64,000 nt of DNA from Cliona cf. orientalis (lineage: Eukaryota > Porifera > Demospongiae > Clionaida > Clionaidae), in contig OZ005701.1 of the NCBI GenBank assembly GCA_963930775.1, positions 7,881,669-7,945,668 of the forward strand, in the 5' to 3' direction. Positions within the stretch are counted from its first letter, which is position 1. Each line of letters starts with the position of its first letter. The notes beneath the pieces are model-generated. The model worked only from the letters and a program-made list of their open reading frames with translations, was not told the origin of the DNA and did no database searches. The position numbers and the translations under genes are program-made. Below are positions 1-10,234 of this stretch, in pieces.

Positions 1-140
1 AACTACTATTGTTTTTTGTGAGGACAGTATAGCAGCGCTTGCAGACACGTACAGGGTCACTGTACCCTTGCTCCAATAATGGAAATCTTTTAGCGCTGCA
101 AGCTCCACCAGAATACACCACCACACTTGCGACAGTGATG
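1..140 (-). pseudogene. Duplicated last exon (FYVE end) of the PH-RCC1-FYVE gene, fragment
   Basis: Reading the minus strand, this stretch matches the last coding exon of the intact gene at 13509-13649: the FYVE tail with the CGGVFCGAC cysteines and the VCERCYTVL end. The stop codon is cut off by the window edge. At the upstream side the splice acceptor seen in the intact gene is replaced (CAG has become CCG) and no other exon of that gene follows. It is therefore a dead 3' scrap carried along by the tandem duplication of the kinase-Kelch gene, not an independent gene. Confidence 0.85.
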
Positions 141-529
141 CGGGGGAGAGCCGTGTGAGACTCCAAGAGAGAGAGGGTATGTGCAGACACGCACAGGCAC
201 TTGCAGCTACAATGTCATGTATCCTTGCTCCAATATTGTCATGGACAAAATTCATGGTCAAAATGTGGTGTAAATGCATAATGAGAATGCACTGTCAGCA
301 TTGTGTATAGAGATCTGATTGCATTATCACTATACTTGACGACCCTTGCCTAGCCAATATCATGGCTGGTCAGTTTCGAGGTCTTGCAAACGACAGGAAC
401 CTGCAACGATTCGTGGTGCAGGCGAGACCCACTGGTAGACAGCTGGGCACTGGCTCCTACGGAACAGTGGAAGAGGTAATAGATTTAGGGGAAAATTAAA
501 GTTTTTTGAAAATGGGTGCTATTAATGAG

Positions 530-1932
530 CCACGCCCGGTGTCATATGAAAATAGGGACCCCCCAAATTGGGGACCCCGGGTCCCCATTTTCATAGTAAT
601 AGTGTATAAATCTTGTATACCAATTACAAGTATTACAAGTGAAATAGGCACCTGAGTTTGAAATACCCTTCTGAGTTGAAATACCTATCTGACTTTGTGT
701 ATGTATACTATTAGCCTGTGATAGTGAGGTTGTATGTTAAATTTGGATAAATAGCACTCTGAATAGGCATTTGGTTCATCAAATTGTACTCGCTATCGCT
801 CATACAATTTTTGAACCAAATACCTATTTCAGAGTGCTATTTTACCCAAATTCAACATACAACCTCACTATTACCTATACAAAAATGGGGACCCGGGTCC
901 CTATTTTCAGGGACCCCTGGGTCCCCATTTTCATAGGATTTTGGGTACCCTCTTATGAAAATGGGGACCCCCAGTGCAATACAGTTGTAGGCATAAACAT
1001 TGACTAGACAGCACATGACTCAGCCTGCATGGTATCCATTAGCTAATTATGTAGTACAACTATACTATCATGCAAGCTCTTAGCTAGTCTGGGTGCCACT
1101 GAGACACTTCACGTCTTCCTTGTAATGAGATTGTCACAAAAAGGATATACTCATGCGGCCATAAAATACAAATACAATGTAATGAAGATCCATAATACCT
1201 AAAGTTGTACGATCTGGCACCCAGACTAGCAAGCTCTAGGGTTGTAGTTACATGCTGCATCTGGCCATCATTGGATTCCACTTTTTTGTTTCTAGCTATT
1301 AGCTAGCTACTCTGCCAACAAGCAGTAGTTATGTTATAAGCCAGAGTAGATTTATACACAAGAGATACCCTGGCTCAATCATAAAACACTATATCACTAT
1401 ATAAACTCGAATGTCTGATGAAGAGTAGATTGGCTTTTCAGGCTGCAGGCAATTGTAAAGCGCTGACGACCTTTACCAGAAAAGATCGCTAAATCGCTAC
1501 TTCCATCGTGTACAGACTTTTATACAAGTTAGGCTAGTAGCTAAGCCATATTTTCCTAGCCAGCCACTAACTTCTAACCGCAATAATGAGCTCTGCTGAC
1601 CCCAGTAAATTCATGGCAACCGCCGATTCTTCAAGTTCTACTGTAAACATCGAATGAAACTGGGGGGCACTGGCGTAGGAAGCATGGGTGCACCGGGTGC
1701 TGGTGCACCCATGAAATTTGAGTGGAACACACACAAAGTCACACTTTTCCCTGAATTGTTCTTTGTTATCGATTTAGTGTACACATGGGAATCAGAGCAC
1801 CCGTTTACCAAATCATCTTCCTAGCCTATGGGGGGTCCCCATATTCACGGAAGGGTCCCCAAAATCATAATGAAAATGGGGACCCGGGGTCCCCAATTTC
1901 ATGGGGTCCCCAAAATTTTATGACACCGGCAC
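530..1932. mobile_element. 1.4-kb inverted-repeat insertion in intron 1 of copy A
   Basis: Copies B and C have an intron 1 of about 50 bp, and its conserved GAGCCACGCCC sequence is split in copy A by this block. The block starts GGTGTCATA and ends TATGACACC, followed inward on both sides by runs of AAAATGGGGACCC-type sequence in opposite orientation (around 545-590, 890-975 and 1830-1920). No transposase reading frame is visible. A clean target-site duplication is not evident. It looks like a non-autonomous foldback DNA element, possibly composite. Confidence 0.65.
722..874. repeat. Long near-perfect hairpin
   Basis: About 68 bp from TAGTGAGGTTGTATGTT is repeated as its reverse complement, ending AACATACAACCTCACTA, around a short loop near 792-803 (CTCGCTATCGCTC). 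It sits inside the larger insertion in intron 1 of copy A, and its arms differ at only a handful of positions. Confidence 0.8.
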
Positions 1933-3624
1933 CCTTTTTTCAGGTTGAGGTGAACGGGCTAGTGTGTGCTGGAAAGAAGATCCACGAGATTCTATTAGAC
2001 GTTGGAAATATTGGAGTGAGAGACATTGCTGCCAAGTACGTGCAGGAGTGCCAACTGATGTCTGATCTTCGTCACCCAAACATTACCCTGTTCCTGGGTC
2101 TGTGTTTCCTCCCCGACTGCCAACTCCCTTTGCTGGTGATGGAGAGACTGGACAGTAGCCTGGACGATCTACTTGAGAGTGTCCCCAACATCCCTCTAGC
2201 CCTGAAGCGCTCCATGCTCGAGGACATAGCCAGGGGTCTGCTCTATCTACACAACCACGATCCTCAAATCATCCACAGGGACCTGACAGCAAAGAATGTG
2301 CTCTTGACTCCCTCTCTTGTTGCCAAAATAACCGACTTTGGGAATTCTCGTATCGTGAACATCCAGCCAGGTCAGCTAGCTCAGACGCTGTCTCGAAATC
2401 CAGGGACACTGGTGTACATGCCTCCTGAAGCACTGACTGCTGCAGCTCAATATGGCCCCAGCCTGGATATTTTCTCATTTGGACATCTTGGAGTCTTTGT
2501 TGGATTGCAGGTAGATCTGAATACCCTTAAAATTGGGCATCATCTCTAGCTCCAGATTCTCCTCCAATAATTCTGAATAAAATACTGCTAATGTCAACAC
2601 TTGTGACATATTATGTACATGATAGTGTACTATATTACCACAGGCATATCCTGGGGACCTTTTAGAGCCCACATATTCTGATCCTGAAAATCAAGATAAT
2701 CTCTTGGCTCGCTCTGAAACTGAGCGACGTCAGGTATACATTGATCAGCTTGGGACAACACTGCCTAATGGAGGGAACCATCCACTTGTACAACTGGTGA
2801 AAAACTGCCTGAAAAACACAGCTTCACAAAGACCCACGGCTGAGGATGTGCTGAGATCTCTGGAAGAAATGAAGCCAGTTATCGATGGTCCTTATGGAGA
2901 AGTAGCCAGAGCTGATGCTGTGAGACAGGTGGTGATGATGAGAGCTATACTGGGAAGAGAGACAGAGGTGAGGAGGAAGACTGATAAGTCAGTAGCTAAG
3001 TATGAGGAGATTCAACACCTGCAACAGGGGCTAGGGCAGGAACAGATACATAGGACAGTTATGAGTACATAAAATAATGATGCTGATTGTCATTGTATTA
3101 GGCTGAGAGGGCTAGGAGTGAGGAACAACTTCAACATGTTTGTGCACAGCTTCAGCAGATGACCACTGAACTACAGCAGAGAGATACTCGAATCCAGCAA
3201 CAGGCAGCTAATATCCAACAGAAAGATGCCCAAATTCAACAACACGTAGCTGATATCCGACAGAGGGATGCCCAAATTCAACAGAAAGATACTCAAATCC
3301 AACAGAATGAGGAACAACTTAGACAAACAACAGATGAGCTCCAGCAAACACGTACTGAATTGAGCAGTGCCCAAAAAAACTTGCAGGTATGTGCATCAAG
3401 TGTCTTACTAAACTGTGCATAATAATATAATTATTATTTTATACAGGACAGAGAGACTTACGTACAGAGTCTGCGTGCTGATCTTGAGGACAAAATAGCT
3501 CGGTTGAGGGCACAGGAGGAAGAGATGAAAGAGAGAGATGCTGAAATCAACAGACTACTGGGAGAGCTAAGGAGATGTCAGACCCAGTTACTGGGACCAC
3601 AGGTACAGAATGATAATACAGTAC

Positions 3625-3796
3625 TAGTGGAACCCCTCTTATGGCCACCCATCTATAGAAGTCGCTCACCTTAGTCCAAGCTACATTGATCGCCATACAT
3701 GGGGGTGGGTGGGGGGGGGAACCCTGAGATAAGGCCCGGCACCCCTCTGTAACAATGGTGCCCACTGTAGAGGGCCCCGGGTTCTGTTGTAATGAC
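3625..3796. mobile_element. Intron 5 short inverted-repeat element, copy A
   Basis: The intron holds AGTGGAACCCCTCT at one end and a degenerate reverse complement (AGAGG...GGGTTCTGTTG) at the other, with a G-run in the middle. The same element lies in intron 5 of copies B (about 8534-8672) and C (about 12110-12356), so it was inserted before the gene triplicated. Confidence 0.6.
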
Positions 3797-4999
3797 ATTC
3801 ATGTGTAATTAGGGAATCTCGGTCACATACAGTATCATGTATACATATAGGAGGAGATTTCAAAATGGAGAAAGGGACCACCTATGAAACTGGTAAGTTT
3901 CCATCATGGCATGGTCTTGACATCAAATTAGTGGCTGGATAGATAGATAATACCTATCTTATATACTACTATCAAAAAAATTTCTTGCAGACACCATTGA
4001 AAGGTCCTCTGAAGTTGGAATGGAAGCGAGGAAATGATATGCCGTACTATATGACAAACAACATACAAGCTGTAGTGATTGGTGATAATGTCTATGTTGG
4101 AGGTGGACACACTCTATTAGAAGTGACTGCTTGTACTGTGATGGTATACTCCCTTGCTAGTGGGTCATGGAGCAAGCTACCACCTCATGAGACTCGGTGG
4201 TTTGGCATGGCTGCAGTGAATAACCAATTTGTTCTGGTTGGTGGGAAAAATACTACATATATGTCTAGATCTTATAATCATGTGGCTGGTATCCTGGCAA
4301 TATGGGATGAAGCATCACGAACTTGGACACGCCCCTTTCCTGAGATACCAACACCACGATATTCACCATCTGTTATCTCCTATCATGCAAAAGTGGCTAG
4401 TTGTTGCTGGTGGTAATACTGGAATTTCTCGTTCAAACAAGGTAGAGATACTAGATACTCTTTCAGGACAGTGGTATGAAGGATCACCAATACCTAGTGT
4501 ATGTTCACGAATGTCTTCTGCCATCAATGGAACCATGTGGTACCTGTCAAGAGGATTTAATCTTCAAGGATCTAACAAGCATGTATTCAGTGTGAATTTG
4601 GATGAGCTCATCTCTCAAGCTCTTTCACAGTCTGCTGGTAATACTTCACCTCCTCAACCATCACCATGGCAGACTCTGACTGACACTCCATTGAAACACT
4701 CCACTGTGTTAGTTCTCAATGGAGCTCTATTGACAGTTGGAGGAGAAGCAAGCTCAGCCATTCACCACTACCAACCTAGCTGCAGGAACTGGGTCAAGGT
4801 TGGTGACTTGCCGACTCAACGATGGCGATGTGCTTGCACAGTTCTCCCTAACGGAGAGATATTTGTAGCTGGTGGCTCCTCAAGGGGATGGTTAGAGAGC
4901 ACTGCACGTATAGACTTAGGAGTTTTGATATAAATTCTCAGCACACAACACTTAGCACAATGTATATTGTACAGTATAATTTTCATACAAATAATATGA

Positions 5000-5153
5000 T
5001 TAACAACTATTTTTTTTTTGTGAGGACAGTATAGCAGTGCTCGCAGACACGTACAGGGTCACTGTACCCTTGCTCCAATAATGGAAATCTTTTAGCACTG
5101 CAAGCTCCACCAGAATACACCACCACACTTGCCGGCGACACTCATAGTGATCA
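5000..5153 (-). pseudogene. Duplicated FYVE last exon of the PH-RCC1-FYVE gene, fragment
   Basis: Minus-strand match to exon 13 of the intact gene (13509-13649), here with a small insertion near the HHCR motif (around 5131-5143). It belongs to the larger gene scrap 5000-6415. Confidence 0.85.
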
Positions 5154-5359
5154 TGGCTGCATGAGGGGGAGAGAAAGAGAGAGAGAGAGGTGGGGAGATA
5201 ATATTAAATTATTCGGTGTGGGGCGAGCCTGAGTGAGCCCCGAATACACGAGGTACAGGAAGCGGTTTTATATTATGTGTACTTAATGCAATGTTTGTGT
5301 CGTTTGTGGGGTGATCATTTCAGTGAGGAGAAAGTTAAATTTTGAATGTGTAAGGTAAT

Positions 5360-5570
5360 GATCGTCATACGCACACGCCTGCACTGCACCATGTGCACGA
5401 GACAGCTCGGGCCTGTACAGTGTAGGCAAAGGCATAAAACTGGAAAGTTGAGTGCTGTACCACTCTGGAAAGGCTCAGGTCCATGATTAACATCACTGGC
5501 AGACTCCACTCTCCCATAAAGAACGGACAAGGCCCAAGTTCAAACGTAGACAAACCCTCGAAACCAACCC
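5360..5570. repeat. Dispersed repeat replacing exon 12 of the scrap gene
   Basis: The segment GAGTGCTGTACCACTCTGG ... TTAACATCACTGGCAGA resembles 32385-32480 (GAGTGCTGGACCACTCTAG ... TTAACATTACTGGTAGA). In the scrap copy it occupies the place where exon 12 of the PH-RCC1-FYVE gene should be. Homology to the intact gene resumes at about 5571 (GGATACAGTGGGAAATAACC, compare 13928). Confidence 0.55.
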
Positions 5571-5919
5571 TGCAGGATACAGTGGGAAATAACCACCAGA
5601 ACATTTTTAGTGGTGCAGACAAATTAATGGTAGCTTTATTAATACACTGGAAACAGAGATAATGATAATAGTAGAGGCATTAATAGATTAAGTAACAGTA
5701 ACATAAGGTCACGCACTTAGTCTAGAGGGTTTTTAGTGATGCAAATAAATTAATGGTGGCTTTATTAATTTTGTGGGTGTACAGCTACGCATTCATCATC
5801 GGTTTAAGAGAGTGAGTTCAGTTGGGGTATATACAAACAATATAAAATCTTGTGCATACATATCCTTATTAATATAATATGTCATGTAATTATATAATAC
5901 AAGAACACTGAATGCATAC

Positions 5920-6415
5920 CTTCCTTTGTTTTCATTGTTTGCTAGTTGTCCATCGTTGCCATAGCCCCAAGCGAACACACGACCAACACCTGAAAGTAAA
6001 GTTTAATAATAATTAGTGATCATAAGGTAAAAATGTGGTACTCAAGCATGCTCACTAGCTTTTCAATATCACTTTTTTGTGTGTTCTAACATTGAAAACC
6101 TCGGGACGAGGGTGACACAATGTCATACAATTTCATGAAGTGATTTAGGGAACATTTGTTACTTAAAATTATTTATAAATGACAAACTCTTAACTCACTA
6201 GTTAGAGCGGCTGAGAAGTTAGCACCGCAGGCGACCTGTGAGACCTGAAACCTGGAATATTGACCTGTCTCGAGTTGGTGACCTCTGTGTAGGAGACGGA
6301 GAGGCCAAGCTGAGAGACGCTGTTGTCCCCCCAGCTGTACACCACACCAGTCGAGGAGAGAGCAAGGTTGTGACCATCACCACAGCTGATGTCAGTGATC
6401 GGCTGGTTACAATTG
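5920..6415 (-). pseudogene. Duplicated RCC1 exons 10 and 11 of the PH-RCC1-FYVE gene
   Basis: Minus strand. 5920-5989 matches exon 11 (RVFAWGYGNDGQLANN) with both splice sites kept. 6199-6415 matches exon 10 (ITDISCGDGHNLALSS...VVYSWGDN), but four bases are missing where the intact gene encodes IPSGFQVS, so the frame shifts. Upstream exons are absent; similarity stops at about 6425, just before the promoter side of kinase-Kelch copy B. The piece is a 3' truncated copy swept up in the tandem duplication. Confidence 0.85.
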
Positions 6416-6638
6416 CTGGAAAATCTGTATGTGCATGGTGTGTGTGTGTGTATCAAGTTTAATAAATTTTGAGAATTAAACTCAGTGAAGTAACATACAC
6501 ATGCAAAACGCTCTACATACAAAATAATAATTATTATGATATACAAAAACAATGAGTACCATTGTATCTTCCTTGCCATATACATCCAACTGCGCCTCCA
6601 CTATTGACGACCTTTGCCTAATCGATATCAAACACGTC

Positions 6639-9600
6639 ATGGCTGCTTTGAGAGGTCAGTTTCGAGGTCTTGCAAACGACAGGAACCTGCGACGATTCGT
6701 GGTGCAGGCGAGACCCACTGGTAGACAGCTGGGCACTGGCTCCTACGGAACAGTGGAAGAGGTAAATGATTTAGTGAACTCCAGGTGCTAATGAGCCACG
6801 CCCCCTTTTCAGGTTGAGATGAACGGGCTAGTGTGTGCTGGAAAGAAGATCCACGAGATTCTATTGGACGTTGGAAATGTTGGAGTGAGAGACATTGCTG
6901 CCAAGTACGTGCAGGAGTGCCAGCTGATGTCTGATCTTCGTCATCCAAACATCACCCAGTTCCTGGGTCTCTGTTTCCTCCCCAACTGCCAACTCCCTGT
7001 GCTGGTGATGGAGAGACTGGACAGTAGCCTGGACGATCTACTTGAGAGTGTCCCCAACATCCCTCTAGCTCTGAAGCGCTCCATGCTCGAGGACGTAGCC
7101 AGGGGTCTGCTCTATCTACACAACCACGAACCTCAAATCATCCACAGGGACCTGACGGCAAAGAATGTGCTCTTGACTCCCTCTCTTGTTGCCAAAATCA
7201 CCGACTTTGGGAATTCTCGTATCGTGAACATCCAGCCAGGTCAGCTAGCTCAGACGCTGTCTCGAAATCCAGGGACACTGGTGTACATGCCTCCTGAAGC
7301 AATCGCTGATATAGCTCGATATGGCCCCAGCCTGGACATCTTCTCATTTGGGCATCTTGGAATCTTTATTGGATTACAGGTAGGCCCTCAGTTCATACTT
7401 CTTGTATGAATTAGTGAATTATCAGTTAAATAAAGATCTGATATTATCTCTATAGTTGAATATTGGAAATTTAAGTCATTCCGAAAGTAGCTTAATTGTG
7501 AATGGATTGGAAGAAAGGATATTGCCTTTTTTTATTCCTCAGATATTTCCTGGAAAGCTTTTAGAGCCCACATATCCTGATCCTGAAAATCAAGATAATC
7601 TCTTGGCTCGTTCTGAGGTTGAGCGACGTCAGGTATACATTGATCAATTGGACCGAAAACTACCAGAGTATGGACACCACCCCTTTGTACAACTATTGAA
7701 GCAGTGCTTGAAAAACACAGCTTCACAAAGACCAACAGCTGAAGATGTGCTAAGATCTTTGGAAGAAATGAAGCCAGTTGTTGATGGTCCTTGTGAAGAA
7801 GTAGCCAAGATTGATGCTGTGAGACAGGTGGCGATGATGAGAGCTATACTGGGAAGAGAGACAGAGGTGAGGAGGAAGACTGATGAGTCAGCAGCTAAGG
7901 ATGAGGAGATTCAACACCTGCAACAGGAACTGGAACAGGAACAGGTAGAATGATGAGTAATATTATGAAGTGTATGACTGTGTATGTGATTGTCACTCAT
8001 TCAGGCTGAGCGAGCTAGGACTGAGGAACAACTTCAATATACTAATGCACAGCTTCATCGGCGGACTGCCGATTTACAACAGGAACAGGTTTGTAGGATT
8101 ATAAGTTCATAAATTATTGAGTTGATTATCACTGTGTTAGGCTGAGAGGGCTAGGAGTGACGAACAACTTGAACAAACGATTACCGAACTGCAGCAGAGG
8201 GATACTCAAATCCAACAACAGGCAGCTAATATCCGACAGAAAGCTGCCCAAATTCAACAGAAGGAGGAAGAACTAAGACAATCAACAGTTGAGCTCCAGC
8301 ACAAAAGTGTCAAGTTGAACAGTGTCCAACAAAGTCTGCAGGTATTTTTCATGCATACTCGTGCTCATCAATGGGGCATGATTATTATTTATATGCAGAG
8401 TCTGCAAGCTGATCTTGAGGACAGAGAGGCTCGGTCGAGGACACAGGAGGAAGAGATGAAAGAGAGAGATGCTGAAATCAACAGACTACTGGGAGAGCTA
8501 AAGCAATGTCAGACCCAGTTACTGGGACTGCAGGTATACAGACAAAAGTCACCTTGGTCCCCATACATGGGGGGTGGGGGGGGGGGGGGGGGGGACCCTG
8601 AGATAAGGTCACCCCTCTATAATGGCAAAGCCAATGGTGGCCACTATAGAGGGGTTCCACTGTAGTGACATTCATATATAATTAGAAAGTCTCAGTAATA
8701 ACTGTCAATATCATGTATACATGTAGGAGGAGCTTTCACAGTGGAGAAAGGGACCACCTATGAAACTGGTATTATTATATATAAGCTCGTAATTGGCCTT
8801 AATATCAAATTAGTGGCTGGATAATACTGTCGCTAAAATTTCTTGCAGACACCATTGAAAGATCCTCTGAAATTGAAGTGGAAGCAAGGAGAGGATATGC
8901 CATACAGTATGTCAAACGGCATACAAGCTGTAGTGATTGGTGATAATGTCTATGTTGGAGGAGGATTAACTACATTTATTGAGGATGGTTGTACTGTTAT
9001 GGTATACTCTCTTGCTAGTGGGTCATGGAGCAAGCTACCACCTCATGAAACTCAGTGGTTTGGCATGGCCACAGTGAATAACCAACTTGTTCTGGTTGGT
9101 GGCAGAAGTATATTATACAAAAAAGTGACTGGTATCCTGGCAGTGTGGGATGAAGGGTCACAAACTTGGACACACCCCTTTCCTGAGATGCCAACACCAC
9201 GACATTCATCATCTGTTATCTCCTATCAAAAGCGGCTAGTTGTTGCTGGTGGTAAAACTGCAAGACATTCTCATTCAAACAAGGTAGAGATACTAGACAC
9301 TCTTTCAGGACAGTGGTATGAAGGATCACTGATACCTAGTGCATGTTCAGGAATGTCTTCAGCCATCAACGGAAACATGTGGTACCTGTCAAGAGGATTC
9401 ACTTCTGTCTTTGACGCAAACAAGCATGTATTCAGTGTGTGCTTGGATAAGCTTATCTTTCAAGCTCTTTCACAGTCTGCTGGTAATACTTCACCTCTAC
9501 CATCACCATGGCAGACTCTGACTGATACTCCACTGACACACTCCACTGTGTTAGTTCTCAATGGAGCTCTATTGACAGTTGGAGGACATGATAGCTCAGC

Positions 9601-9784
9601 CATCCACCACTACCAACCTAGCAGCAGGAGCTGGGTCATGGTTGGTGACTTGCCGTCTGAACGATGGCGGTGTGGTTGCACAGTCCTACCTAATGGAAAA
9701 ATATGTGTAGTTGGTGGCTACACAAAAATAGGGGAAAAGATTGAGGAATGTGTGCGTGTAGACTTTGGAGTTTCCATATTATGA
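6639..9784 (+). CDS. TKL-type kinase-coiled coil-Kelch protein, copy B (intact)
   Basis: Eight exons: 6639-6761, 6813-7379, 7543-7944, 8005-8088, 8141-8341, 8399-8533, 8727-8768, 8849-9784. All introns are GT-AG and the phases join to 829 aa. Residues 1-300 form a protein kinase: GTGSYG at 32-37, lysine of AGKK at 52, helix-C Glu 76, HRDLTAKN at 152-159 (Asp154, Asn159), DFG at 172-174, PPE at 201-203. This motif set fits the tyrosine-kinase-like group and looks catalytically competent. Residues about 340-510 are a Gln/Glu-rich coiled coil likely to dimerise. Residues about 520-829 hold five or six Kelch motifs (VVAGGK, LLTVGG, ICVVGG), predicting a substrate-binding propeller. No signal peptide or membrane span is visible, so it is probably cytoplasmic. 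The start is the first ATG before the glycine loop and is conserved in copy C. The substrate is unknown. Confidence 0.9.
8572..8594 (+). repeat. Poly-G run in intron 5 of copy B
   Basis: A run of about 20 G sits inside the intron 5 inverted-repeat element. Equivalent G-runs occur at the same place in copies A (3712-3719) and C (about 12268-12290), with different lengths. Confidence 0.85.
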
Positions 9785-9846
9785 ATTCTCAGCACACAAA
9801 TTGCATTACTACAGTATAGTATTCACAATTTCATACAATAATGTGA

Positions 9847-9988
9847 TTAACTACTATTGTTTTTTGTGAGGATAGTATAGCAGCGCTCGCAGACACGTAC
9901 AGGGTCACTGTACCCTTGCTCCAATCAGATTCTTTTTAAAAGCACTGCAAGCTCCACAGAGTGCACCATCACACTAGCATCAGTGATG
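9847..9988 (-). pseudogene. Duplicated FYVE last exon of the PH-RCC1-FYVE gene, fragment
   Basis: Minus-strand copy of exon 13 of the intact gene at 13509-13649, degraded in the middle (AATCAGATTCTTTTTAAAAG replaces AATAATGGAAATCTTTTAG). The upstream part is lost and is followed by the same 250-bp stretch that precedes copy A (compare 150-360 with 10000-10234). Confidence 0.85.
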
Positions 9989-10234
9989 CGGGAGAGCTAG
10001 GGGGAGACTCCACGAGAGAGATAGGGTGCCAGTATGCAGACACACACTGGGACTTGCAGCTACAATGTCATGTATCCTTGCTCCAATATTGTCATGGGCA
10101 ACATTCAATGCTATGCATGGTTAAAATGTGGTGTAAATACATGGTCAAATATACCAATGAGAATGCACTGTCAGCATTGTGTATAGACTGATTGTACGCT
10201 CCCTATACTTGACGACCCTTACCTAATCAATATC

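Larger units (their letters stand above)
362..4933 (+). pseudogene. Kinase-coiled coil-Kelch gene, copy A (probably broken)
   Basis: First of three tandem copies. Exons by comparison with copy B: 362-475, 1944-2510, 2644-3045, 3102-3386, 3468-3602 (or from 3447), 3851-3892, 3991-4933. The kinase part keeps the glycine loop GTGSYGTV, the AGKK lysine, HRDLTAKN, DFG and PPE. Two faults separate it from copy B. The donor after exon 3 reads AT instead of GT at 3046, so read-through would end at 3072. The Kelch exon has four extra bases near 4385-4388 that shift the frame. The two short coiled-coil exons of copy B appear here as one (3102-3386) with extra glutamine-rich repeats. Intron 1 is swollen to 1.47 kb by an insertion, against about 50 bp in the other copies. 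It could still give a truncated kinase, but it looks like a decaying copy. Sequencing error is the alternative for either fault. Confidence 0.75.

Noticed and set aside
771-1007. 78-codon frame in the intron 1 insertion
   Set aside because: It runs through the hairpin and the GGGGACCC palindromes; no start context or homology.
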